Positions 26,309-32,894 of a DNA stretch of 32,894 nucleotides are shown in pieces. A model generated the notes under the pieces. That model saw only the letters and a list, made by a program, of their open reading frames with translations. It did not search any database and was not told the DNA's origin. The stretch spans positions 1 to 32,894 of the forward strand of contig CAMCXM010000024.1 in the NCBI GenBank assembly GCA_945883425.1, in the 5' to 3' direction. Both the position numbers and the translations under genes were made by a program. Within the stretch, counting starts at the first letter, position 1; the number at the start of each line of letters is the position of its first letter. This DNA is from Spirosoma fluviale (GTDB lineage: Bacteria > Bacteroidota > Bacteroidia > Cytophagales > Flexibacteraceae).

Positions 26309-26339
26309 CAAAGGAATGCGAAACAAGGGATATTCCAAA
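26309..26339 (-). promoter_or_regulatory. Promoter of feoAB
   Basis: On the minus strand: TTTG (26339-26336), 19 bases, then TTCCTTTG (26316-26309), one mismatch from TAnnTTTG. Confidence 0.5.
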
Positions 26340-26370
26340 GCCCTGAGAAAATAAAGACGGGGAGATTCAT

Positions 26371-26403
26371 CAGGAAATCAGATGATCTTCCGCATGATTC
26401 CTG
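26371..26403 (-). other. Large inverted repeat between the SpoIIE-phosphatase gene and feoA
   Basis: CAGGAAATCA (26371-26380) pairs with TGATTCCTG (26395-26403): nine pairs with one bulged A and a 14-base loop. It begins four bases past the phosphatase stop. No T run follows on either side, so it is either a weak terminator, an mRNA-stabilising 3' hairpin, or a protein-binding site upstream of the feoAB promoter. Confidence 0.45.
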
Positions 26404-26407
26404 TTGG

Positions 26408-27640
26408 TCAGGGTTTTATTCGGGCTGTCAGTAAGGTGATGTCGTCGTTGAAACCGTGTTTTCCTGCAAAATTATCCAGCCGGTGCAGTAATCGCTGGTG
26501 TAAAATCGGCATTTTTTCGAATCGGTTTTCTGATAAATAACTCTCAATGCTGTCTGCGCCGAATTCTTCTCCCTTCTCATTTTCAATTTCAGAAAGGCCA
26601 TCGGTGTAGGCAGCCAGAAGAACCTCATCTTCCAGTATGATTTCTCCGATCACCAAATGAGGGAGCTTTGGAAAGATGCCCAGAATAGTGGAACCAAGAC
26701 ACAGTTGTTCTACACGTCCGTCCTGATAAACAAGGCAGGGAGGATTATGCCCCGCATTCACATAGTTTAGTTTACGCCCTTTCGGATCCACAACTGCAAT
26801 GAAGGCAGTGATGAATCTTTCCTGGTTACTATTCTGGCAAATCAAGGTGTTGATCATGGAAACGGCATCGCCCAGTCCCTTTTTTTCCATCATCAATGTT
26901 CGGAGACAAGCCTGGAAATTTGACATCAGAAGAGCGGCCGACATGCCTTTTCCTGAAACATCCGCTACACAGATGGCGAATTGGTCATCTTCAAGAGGAA
27001 TGTAATCGTAATAATCCCCACTCACGTCCATATGTGGCAGGTAGGTGGTGTACAACCGAAGTTCATTGGTATCCGGCAGGTTTTTGGGAAACAACATTTG
27101 CTGAACCTGCCGGGCAATTTCAACTTCTTTCCGCAATGCTTCCTGACGGAGTCGGTAGGCGAGCAGTTTCTGGTTTTCCATTGCCATCACCGTAAGACTC
27201 ACCATCGTTTGAAGCAGAGCTATTGCTTCTGTATCATAAGGATAGGGAAATAGTGCGGGTCGTGCACAAAGTATAATACCACCAAGTGATCCGTCAAAAT
27301 GAAACGGAATAACGTGGTCCACATGTGAATTGAGCCGAGCCAGATCCGGAAGGGAATCGGCCAGTAAAGAAACCTGTACCTGGTGTTCAAGAGATGAAAT
27401 CCCTCGCCAACCTGAAATTACTTTGCCGTAACTGAAGGAATTCCGCCAGTTGTTTTCTTCACAGAAATACAGTGAAAAATGACCGATCCCCAGTTTTTCC
27501 AGAAGGTATTCTTCCAGAATAAGGTATAGACCCGATTCCGGTTTGTTTTTATTGATGGCAATGGTCAGATCAAGAACAGCTTGAAATTCAATCTGCTTCA
27601 GGTCGAAACTTCGCTGAAAGTCTGCTGCTTGATTGGCCAT
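26408..27640 (-). CDS. GAF-like / SpoIIE-type PP2C serine phosphatase
   Basis: This is a 410-residue cytoplasmic protein with no membrane segment. Residues about 10-175 resemble a GAF sensory domain (AVLDLTIAINKN, LGIGHFSLYFCEENNW). A short coiled linker (LLAYRLRQEALRKEVEIARQ) leads to the SpoIIE/RsbU phosphatase domain (about 200-410). The metal-binding motifs are MDVSGDYYDY, VADVSGKGMSAALLMS and YTDGLSE, plus GFNDDITLL at the end. Such enzymes dephosphorylate anti-sigma antagonists or other Ser/Thr phosphoproteins. No RsbV/RsbW-like partner is in the window, so the target is unknown. It starts 40 bases after accA on the same strand without a visible terminator and is probably read from the accA promoter. 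Confidence 0.9.
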   Translation of the reverse strand: MANQAADFQRSFDLKQIEFQAVLDLTIAINKNKPESGLYLILEEYLLEKLGIGHFSLYFCEENNWRNSFSYGKVISGWRGISSLEHQVQVSLLADSLPDLARLNSHVDHVIPFHFDGSLGGIILCARPALFPYPYDTEAIALLQTMVSLTVMAMENQKLLAYRLRQEALRKEVEIARQVQQMLFPKNLPDTNELRLYTTYLPHMDVSGDYYDYIPLEDDQFAICVADVSGKGMSAALLMSNFQACLRTLMMEKKGLGDAVSMINTLICQNSNQERFITAFIAVVDPKGRKLNYVNAGHNPPCLVYQDGRVEQLCLGSTILGIFPKLPHLVIGEIILEDEVLLAAYTDGLSEIENEKGEEFGADSIESYLSENRFEKMPILHQRLLHRLDNFAGKHGFNDDITLLTARIKP

Positions 27641-27680
27641 TGATGGTGCGTTCTTAAGATGAGTTTATCCTGGAATCAAT

Positions 27681-28628
27681 CTACTTTTCAACGACAACGC
27701 CCATTCCGGAGAATTTCTCAATTCTCTTAATGATTCGCTCCGCCGGATCCATTTTCTGAAGTTCTTCCAATGTATCCAGAATCGTTTTCTTGATTTTTTT
27801 CGCTGTCGTAACCGGATCGGTATGGGCACCTCCAAGCGGTTCTTTGATGATATCGTCTACCAACCCGAATTTCTGCATGTCTTTGGCCGTCAGTTTGAGG
27901 GCTTCAGCGGCTTGTTCTTTGTAATCCCAGCTTCTCCACAGAATAGATGAGCATGATTCGGGTGAGATCACAGAATACCATGTGTTTTCAAGCATAAATA
28001 CTTTATCACCAATGGCAATTCCCAGCGCTCCTCCGGAAGCTCCTTCTCCGATGACAATGCAGATAACCGGTACTTTAAGCGAAAACATTTCCTTCAGGTT
28101 TCGGGCAATGGCTTCGCCCTGACCTCGCTCCTCAGCTTCTACTCCCGGAAATGCACCTGGTGTATCGATCAGCGTAACAATTGGCTTGTTGAATTTTTCA
28201 GCCAGTTTCATGAGCCTGAGTGCCTTCCGGTAACCTTCCGGATTGGCCATGCCAAAATTTCTGTATTGACGTTGTTTCGTGTTCCGGCCTTTTTGCTGAC
28301 CGATGAACATGATCGATTGATTGCCAATTTCACCAAATCCACCCACCATGGCTTTATCGTCACCAAATCCACGGTCACCGTGAAGTTCTACAAATTTATC
28401 GCAGATGGTTTCGATGTAATCCAACGTGTAGGGTCTGTCTGGATGACGGCTCATTTGAACCCTCTGCCAACGAGTAAGATTGTGATAGGTTGTCTTTTTC
28501 AATTTCGAAATTTTCTCCTCAAGCGATTTCACCGCTTCTGTGACATCGACATTGTTTTCAACAGCAAACTGCTTCATATCAGCAAGTTTCTGGTCTAGTT
28601 CGATGATCGGCTTTTCAAAGTCAAGCAT
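27681..28628 (-). CDS. accA: Acetyl-CoA carboxylase, carboxyltransferase subunit alpha
   Basis: With AccD it transfers CO2 from carboxybiotin to acetyl-CoA to form malonyl-CoA, the first committed step of fatty-acid synthesis, in the cytoplasm. The 315 residues match the family. Visible signatures are an N-terminal helical region ([18 protein letters not shown]), [29 protein letters not shown], and [17 protein letters not shown]. These are followed by [21 protein letters not shown] and [16 protein letters not shown], the oxyanion-hole glycines of the crotonase fold. A -7 promoter box lies 24 bases upstream. The other ACC subunits are not in the window. It is followed after 40 bases by the SpoIIE-type phosphatase gene. 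Confidence 0.98.
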   Translation of the reverse strand: MLDFEKPIIELDQKLADMKQFAVENNVDVTEAVKSLEEKISKLKKTTYHNLTRWQRVQMSRHPDRPYTLDYIETICDKFVELHGDRGFGDDKAMVGGFGEIGNQSIMFIGQQKGRNTKQRQYRNFGMANPEGYRKALRLMKLAEKFNKPIVTLIDTPGAFPGVEAEERGQGEAIARNLKEMFSLKVPVICIVIGEGASGGALGIAIGDKVFMLENTWYSVISPESCSSILWRSWDYKEQAAEALKLTAKDMQKFGLVDDIIKEPLGGAHTDPVTTAKKIKKTILDTLEELQKMDPAERIIKRIEKFSGMGVVVEK

Positions 28629-28652
28629 ATAAATTTACAATTCTGAAGGACC

Positions 28653-28680
28653 CAAAAATAGGCCTTCCTTTGGTAGCAAA
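28653..28680 (-). promoter_or_regulatory. Promoter of accA
   Basis: On the minus strand: TTTG (28680-28677), 16 bases, then a perfect TATTTTTG (28660-28653). The spacer is shorter than the usual 19 bases. Confidence 0.5.
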
Positions 28681-28795
28681 AATTATTTTTATTGTTGGAA
28701 ATGCCGGAAGTTTTGAGAATCAGGTTTTTAATGTCGAATCACTTTTGGTAGCCCGAATTCAGAACGTCTGCCGGATTTGTGATTTCCTATCCGAT

Positions 28796-29605
28796 TCATT
28801 TCTTCCCCATTATTTTCTGTAGAAGTTTTTCCGGGTGATCTACATAATACATAATCCAGCCCCGGTTCTTTCCCAGCTTTTTCAGAATGCTCAGCTTAAT
28901 TTTCTGACCAGCAGACAAATTGGGCAGGTACCGGTTGAAAACCTGATGGAGATTCTCCACGTTTCTTCCGGCTGAAATCTCTTTCATTGTTTTGCTGTTG
29001 GCCACCATCACATAATTGCCCAGAACAGAATCCACATACACAATGTTCGCTTTGCCTGGAAGTCGCAGCAGGAAGTCAATGTCCATCGTCAGGTGATCGT
29101 CCATTTCATACATGCCAACCTTATTGTGCAGGCTTTTGTGATAAAAGTAGGCCGATGGATTAAATGGAAAATTGTAATCCAGCATGAAGGAAACCTGGTC
29201 AAACGGATAGGGTTTGTTGATCATGTATTCCGAGCCGTCTTCCCGGAGAACACGGCAATTACCCACATAGAATGAATTGGCTGGTGCTGTCTTGAAAAAC
29301 GAATGCGCTTTTGAAATGGCCCCCGGTTCATAACGGTCATCGGCATTCAGAAACGAAATCACCGGATTTCGGGCCATTTCAATGCCCTTGTTCATCGCAT
29401 CGCTCTGGCCTTTGTCTTTTTCAGAAACCCATCGGATGTGCGGAAACTGAGCTGCTATTTCCTGAATAATTTCCGGCGTACCGTCTGTTGAGCCACCGTC
29501 CATAATCAGATGCTCGAGTCCTTCGAAATGCTGTTCTGCCACACTCTGAATGCAGGTGCGGATGAAAGTAGCCGCATTAAAAACCGGACTGATGATGGTA
29601 ATCAT
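28796..29605 (-). CDS. Family 2 glycosyltransferase
   Basis: This is a 269-residue cytoplasmic GT-A enzyme. ISPVFNAATFI at the N-terminus, IMDGGSTDGT and SEKDKGQSDAMNKG bind the nucleotide sugar. FLNADDRYEPG is the metal-binding DxD-type motif, and FNPSAYFYHKSLHNKVGMYE plus MDIDFLLRL form the acceptor and catalytic region. This set is typical of WcaA/WbbD-type transferases that build O-antigen, capsule or exopolysaccharide. There is no membrane helix; the basic C-terminus may bind the membrane surface. The gene follows the methyltransferase by 33 bases, with a terminator-like hairpin between them. The sugar and the acceptor cannot be read from the sequence. Confidence 0.92.
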   Translation of the reverse strand: MITIISPVFNAATFIRTCIQSVAEQHFEGLEHLIMDGGSTDGTPEIIQEIAAQFPHIRWVSEKDKGQSDAMNKGIEMARNPVISFLNADDRYEPGAISKAHSFFKTAPANSFYVGNCRVLREDGSEYMINKPYPFDQVSFMLDYNFPFNPSAYFYHKSLHNKVGMYEMDDHLTMDIDFLLRLPGKANIVYVDSVLGNYVMVANSKTMKEISAGRNVENLHQVFNRYLPNLSAGQKIKLSILKKLGKNRGWIMYYVDHPEKLLQKIMGKK

Positions 29606-29621
29606 GACCGCAAATCAAAAG

Positions 29622-29647
29622 AAAAAAAGCCACCTCCGTCAGGGCTT
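29622..29647 (-). terminator. Intrinsic terminator overlapping the methyltransferase stop codon
   Basis: On the minus strand the bases AAGC-CCT (29647-29641) pair with AGG-GCTT (29635-29627) around a five-base loop with a two-base bulge, followed by a seven-T run (29628-29622). The TGA stop (29641-29639) lies in the hairpin, and the next gene's ATG is 17 bases beyond the T run. Confidence 0.55.
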
Positions 29648-30316
29648 GCGGGCAAAAACTCCATACTGGCCACCCAAAGGAATTTTCTTCAGCCACTTTT
29701 CCAACGGACGGAACCAGGAAAGCCATTGTGGAAAGTAAAACAGGAAATCGGTTTGTTGAACATGATAACCAGCTGATATCATGAGCTTTTCCAGCTGATA
29801 GTGCGTTATTTTTACCACACCTTTATCAAACGGATTGGTGTACATCGCCCATTGGGTTCCCGGGTTGAGCGGGTTGTTTTCAAAAATCCAGATGCGGGTT
29901 CCCTCATGCGCCAGCCGGAATAGATGCCGCATCACGTCGGGTCTTTCCTTTACCGGAACATGGTGAATCACTCCGTTGAGGTAGATAAGGTCAAAGGTAG
30001 TTTCCGGGATTTCATGGAGAGATACAAACGAGAGATTGGGCCTTTGAAATTGTTTCTGAGCGTATATGATCGCTTTTTCAGAAAGATCGGAACCGAGAAT
30101 CTGGCACTGAGGGAAACGGCTGGCCAGATCGAATGAACTTTGCCCGGTTCCACAGCCATAATCCAGAATTGTACGAACCAAACTGAGATCCGGACTGTGT
30201 TTTGCTACATGGTTCAACCGACCTTGAATAAAGAAATTCTTATCGTTTCCTGTTGCCGAAATGCCTTTCTGGAGCATTTGGTCGTATTCTTCCGGAAGAT
30301 CAAAAAGTTCCTGCAT
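29639..30316 (-). CDS. Class I SAM-dependent methyltransferase
   Basis: This is a 225-residue enzyme using the ATG at 30316 (MQELFDLPEEYDQML). The frame continues to a TTG at 30433, which would add 39 Lys/Arg-rich residues; the shorter form looks complete for the family. Motif I is ILDYGCGTGQS (near residues 50-60), followed by ILGSDLSEKAI and the post-motif LIYLNGVIHHVP. The C-terminus (TDFLFYFPQWLSWFRPLEKWLKKIPLG, given here as one helix-rich region) is hydrophobic and may sit at the membrane. Such proteins next to glycosyltransferases often methylate sugars or lipid-linked glycans; this is inference from context. It is divergent from pyrF, with about 117 bases between the starts. Confidence 0.88.
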   Translation of the reverse strand: MQELFDLPEEYDQMLQKGISATGNDKNFFIQGRLNHVAKHSPDLSLVRTILDYGCGTGQSSFDLASRFPQCQILGSDLSEKAIIYAQKQFQRPNLSFVSLHEIPETTFDLIYLNGVIHHVPVKERPDVMRHLFRLAHEGTRIWIFENNPLNPGTQWAMYTNPFDKGVVKITHYQLEKLMISAGYHVQQTDFLFYFPQWLSWFRPLEKWLKKIPLGGQYGVFARKP

Positions 30317-30363
30317 GGTGCTTTCGGGTTCAAAGGTTTTTAAAAATCCCGGATCTTTTGTTC

Positions 30364-30395
30364 TTTTTGAAAGGATTCTTTTCAGAATAGATTTC
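30364..30395 (+). promoter_or_regulatory. Possible promoter of pyrF
   Basis: TTTTTG (30364-30369), 18 bases, then TAGATTTC (30388-30395), one mismatch from TAnnTTTG, 38 bases before the ATG at 30434. Confidence 0.4.
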
Positions 30396-30433
30396 TTTTG
30401 AACCTCAATACGGTTCAGAAACAGTTTAATCAA

Positions 30434-31249
30434 ATGAAAGCATCGCTGCTACCTTCGCAGATCCGCCAGAAAAATTCGTATTTGTGTGTGGGCTTAGACC
30501 CGGATCTGGACAAGCTTCCGGATGGAATTTCGAAATCCGCTCAGGGTGTTCTTGAATTCTGCCTTCAAATTATTGAGAAAACATTGCCATTCACGGTTTC
30601 ATATAAACTGAATACGGCTTTTTTCGAAAGTTTGGGTGCCGAAGGCTGGAAGGTGATGGAAATTCTTTTCTCTCATCTGGAATCCCGGAATGTATTTGCC
30701 ATTGCCGACGCCAAGAGGGCAGATATTGGCAATACGTCCCGTCAGTATGCACGAGCCTTTTTTGAAAACATGGGAGCCGATGCGATTACACTTTCGCCTT
30801 ATATGGGCTTTGATTCGATCGAGCCTTTCCTCGACTATCCTGATAAAACTGCCATATTACTGGCATTAACTTCCAATCCGGGACACGCTGATTTTGAGAT
30901 GCAACCACTTGCCAACGGACGGAAACTGTATGAAGAAGTGCTGGTTCGTAGCCAGTCATGGGAACGGAAAGGAAGCCTGATGTTTGTGGTAGGAGCAACC
31001 CGGGCAACCGAACTTGAGTCGGTGCGTGCTTTATGTCCGGATTCTTTTTTGCTGGTTCCGGGTGTGGGAGCGCAAGGAGGAGATCTGAAGGAAATTTCGG
31101 AAAAGGGAATGAATGGATCGGTTGGATTGCTGGTGAATGCTTCGCGTTCAATTCTGTATGCATCATCCGGAAGCAACTATGCCATGGCAGCCAGCAAGGC
31201 AGCGTTTGATATGCAGCAGGAAATGGAGCGGTATCTACGAAAGCTGTAA
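30434..31249 (+). CDS. pyrF: Orotidine 5'-phosphate decarboxylase
   Basis: The enzyme decarboxylates OMP to UMP, the last step of pyrimidine synthesis, in the cytoplasm. From the ATG at 30434 it has 271 residues, as usual for the longer (type 2) PyrF group. This start puts about 16 residues before SYLCVGLDPDLDKLP, matching relatives; an upstream start at 30398 would run into the divergent gene's leader. The catalytic array is DAKRADIG with Asp92, Lys94 and Asp97. The phosphate-binding loops are LTSNPGHADF and VPGVGAQGGD, and the end NASRSILYAS closes the barrel. The stop codon directly abuts the stop of the convergent GH3 gene. Confidence 0.96.
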   Translation: MKASLLPSQIRQKNSYLCVGLDPDLDKLPDGISKSAQGVLEFCLQIIEKTLPFTVSYKLNTAFFESLGAEGWKVMEILFSHLESRNVFAIADAKRADIGNTSRQYARAFFENMGADAITLSPYMGFDSIEPFLDYPDKTAILLALTSNPGHADFEMQPLANGRKLYEEVLVRSQSWERKGSLMFVVGATRATELESVRALCPDSFLLVPGVGAQGGDLKEISEKGMNGSVGLLVNASRSILYASSGSNYAMAASKAAFDMQQEMERYLRKL

Positions 31250-32773
31250 TCAGCGTTCTGACCGAATCATCGCCAGCATTGGCTCGATGTATTCTCTGGA
31301 ATTGGAAAGACGGGGAACTTTGTTTTGTCCTCCGAGTTTTCCTTTCGATTTCAGCCAGTTATAAAAATGTTGAACCGGTGCAACTCGTATTCTTGGAAGA
31401 AGCAAGGCCATGTCCTTATAACGTTTGGCGTCGTAATCGCCATTGATTTTCCGTAATTCAGAATCAAGTGTTTCAACAAAAACATCTTCCGATTCCGGCA
31501 GTTTGGAGAACTCAATGAGCCATTCGTGCCGTCCTTGTTTTCCGGCCTGCATGTATTCCGGTGCCACCGTAAAATCGACCACCACTGCTCCGCTTTTTTC
31601 GCAGGCTCTGGCCAGGGCCAGTTCGGCATTGTCGATCATGACTTCTTCGCCAAAGGCATTGATGAAATGTTTGGTTCGTCCGCTCACCTGAATACGGAAA
31701 GGAGACAGCGAAGTAAATCGGATGGTATCGCCAATCCGGTAACGCCACAGGCCGCCATTGGTGCTGATCACCACTGCATAATTCTTTCCGATCTCCACCT
31801 GGTCCAGCAAAAGAGCTGTAGGAAAAGGGTCATGTGCCTGTTCCATGGGTACGAATTCATAAAAAATACCGTAGTCCAGCATCAGCAGCATCTGGCCCTC
31901 CAGACTCAAATCGTCCTGAATCCCAAAAAATCCCTCCGAAGCATTGTACGTTTCCAGATACGTCATGGCCGGGTTGGGAATCAGTTTTTTGAAAACTTCC
32001 CGGTAGGGTGTAAATGACACAGCACCATGAAGAAAAACTTCGAGGTTGGGCCAGATTTCTGAAATGGAAGACGCTCCGGTTTTTTCCAGAATCCGGTTCA
32101 TCAAAATCATCATCCAGGTGGGTACACCGGAAATGGATGTCACATTTTCTTCCAACGTAGTGGCCACCATCCTCTCGATTTTTTCCTCCCATTTGTCCAT
32201 CAGGGCAATTTCGAGTGAGGGTGTGCGCATCCACTGCGCCCAGGCAGGAAGATTATGCATAATCACGGCTGAAATATCACCGCATATGGCGCTACTATCA
32301 AGGGGATTCGGCTGAAGGCAGCCTCCCATCGCCAGGTTTTTCCCGTTCAGAACTTCTGAGTTTTCACGGTTGTTGAGGTAGAGTGAAATGAGGTCTTTTC
32401 CTCCTTTATAGTGGCATTCTTCCAGCGAATCCTGGGTGACCGGAATGTATTTATGTTTGTCGTTTGTTGTGCCGGAAGATTTTGAAAATGAGGTGGTAAG
32501 GCCTGGCCATAACAGATTTTCACCCCCTTTCATTGCTTTTTCAATCCAGGGGAACAACTCCTCATAACTGGATGTAGGAACCTGTTCCTGAAATTCACGG
32601 ATCGATGTAATTTTATGATATTGGTACTGCCTGCCCCATTCGGTGTCTCTGGCTGTATCCATTAGTTTTTGCCAAAGCAAAGCCTGTGTCTCAACCGGAT
32701 TGTTCCGGATGTGGTCGATTTCGCTCATTCTTCGTTTGAGCCACCACGTGATCACAGTACTAATCGGATTCAT
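31250..32773 (-). CDS. GH3 auxin-responsive promoter family protein (adenylate-forming amide synthetase fold)
   Basis: This is a 507-residue cytoplasmic protein. Plant GH3 proteins adenylate acyl acids (jasmonate, auxin) and join them to amino acids; bacterial members share the fold but mostly have no assigned substrate. The ATP-binding motif is SKSSGTTNDKHKYIPV (near 96-111), followed by SISGVPTWMM, the pocket region YNASEGFFGIQDD, and LWRYRIGDTIRF with the conserved Tyr-Arg-Ile-Gly-Asp of adenylating enzymes. SGRTKHFINAFGEEVMIDNAE marks the start of the mobile C-terminal domain. The N-terminus (WWLKRRMSEIDHIRNNPVETQ) matches other Bacteroidota GH3 proteins. A -7 box lies 46 bases upstream. 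It is convergent with pyrF with no bases between stops. Family is sure; reaction is not. Confidence 0.92.
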   Translation of the reverse strand: MNPISTVITWWLKRRMSEIDHIRNNPVETQALLWQKLMDTARDTEWGRQYQYHKITSIREFQEQVPTSSYEELFPWIEKAMKGGENLLWPGLTTSFSKSSGTTNDKHKYIPVTQDSLEECHYKGGKDLISLYLNNRENSEVLNGKNLAMGGCLQPNPLDSSAICGDISAVIMHNLPAWAQWMRTPSLEIALMDKWEEKIERMVATTLEENVTSISGVPTWMMILMNRILEKTGASSISEIWPNLEVFLHGAVSFTPYREVFKKLIPNPAMTYLETYNASEGFFGIQDDLSLEGQMLLMLDYGIFYEFVPMEQAHDPFPTALLLDQVEIGKNYAVVISTNGGLWRYRIGDTIRFTSLSPFRIQVSGRTKHFINAFGEEVMIDNAELALARACEKSGAVVVDFTVAPEYMQAGKQGRHEWLIEFSKLPESEDVFVETLDSELRKINGDYDAKRYKDMALLLPRIRVAPVQHFYNWLKSKGKLGGQNKVPRLSNSREYIEPMLAMIRSER

Positions 32774-32819
32774 AATTCGTTCTTTCTGGTGCTAATCGGC
32801 AGGACTGAACTGTCGGATT

Positions 32820-32827
32820 CAAAAATA
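32820..32827 (-). promoter_or_regulatory. -7 element for the GH3 gene
   Basis: On the minus strand this reads TATTTTTG, a perfect TAnnTTTG, 46 bases before the ATG. No TTG lies at the expected -33 position. The region 32828-32894 holds no gene that I can see. Confidence 0.4.
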
Positions 32828-32894
32828 CGACATAATTGCTTTTGAAGTAATTGTAGCCCGTTTTGTTTGACGAAACAACGGAAGCTTAATTGGA

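Noticed and set aside
30450-30457. A TACCTTCG promoter-like box inside pyrF
   Set aside because: A transcript starting after it would lack any start codon that keeps the conserved N-terminus. It falls in codons 6-8 of a gene whose start at 30434 fits relatives.
1-32894. Mobile elements, prophage, CRISPR array, defence genes, tRNA or rRNA
   Set aside because: No transposase, integrase, repeat-spacer array or RNA-gene structure is visible on either strand; base composition and gene style are uniform.

Overview
The window is ordinary chromosomal DNA from a member of the phylum Bacteroidota, probably outside the genus Bacteroides and closer to Cytophagales, Chitinophagales or Saprospirales. The evidence is an LpxC-FabZ fusion in an HD-lpxD-lpxC/fabZ-lpxA cluster, a secreted SBBP/PKD protein with a type IX secretion (type B) C-terminal domain, two PorT-like outer-membrane barrels, near absence of Shine-Dalgarno sequences, and repeated -33/-7 promoters of the form TTG-N18-21-TAnnTTTG. 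I see no mobile element, prophage, CRISPR array, tRNA, rRNA or defence island. No stretch over 300 bases lacks a gene.

Layout. 1-1739 is the 3' part of a RecB/AddA-like helicase-nuclease, separated by a bidirectional terminator from a convergent outer-membrane barrel gene (1838-2629). Then, on the minus strand, come glmS and a membrane glycosyltransferase. Divergent from these is a plus-strand pair of an alpha/beta hydrolase and an rRNA-methyltransferase-like protein (6084-7756). A second barrel and a 1169-residue type IX cargo protein follow (7.9-12.2 kb). Next is a coupled two-component system (12.4-14.6 kb) whose response regulator carries a Crp/Fnr-like output, meeting a minus-strand beta-propeller protein-aroC-SDR operon (14.6-17.4 kb).

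The plus-strand cluster at 17.5-22.05 kb (HD phosphohydrolase, lpxD, lpxC/fabZ, lpxA) makes the first lipid A intermediates and ends at a clear terminator. From 22.3 to 30.3 kb everything is on the minus strand: a strongly promoted small repeat-rich lipoprotein, der, feoB-feoA, a SpoIIE-type phosphatase, accA, a family 2 glycosyltransferase and a methyltransferase. pyrF (plus) and a GH3-family gene (minus) close the window end to end.

How the genes fit together: glmS, lpxD/C/A, fabZ and accA all feed envelope and lipid synthesis, and the two glycosyltransferases probably act on surface glycans. The rest are housekeeping or regulatory. I did not find a convincing new multi-gene system. The best leads are the PAS kinase plus REC-Crp pair, which resembles FixL/FixK in layout and in two key residues but has a regulator ending at the recognition helix; the repetitive lipoprotein with a near-consensus promoter; several genes that appear to start with TTG; and two promoters so close to the start codon that the mRNAs may be leaderless.
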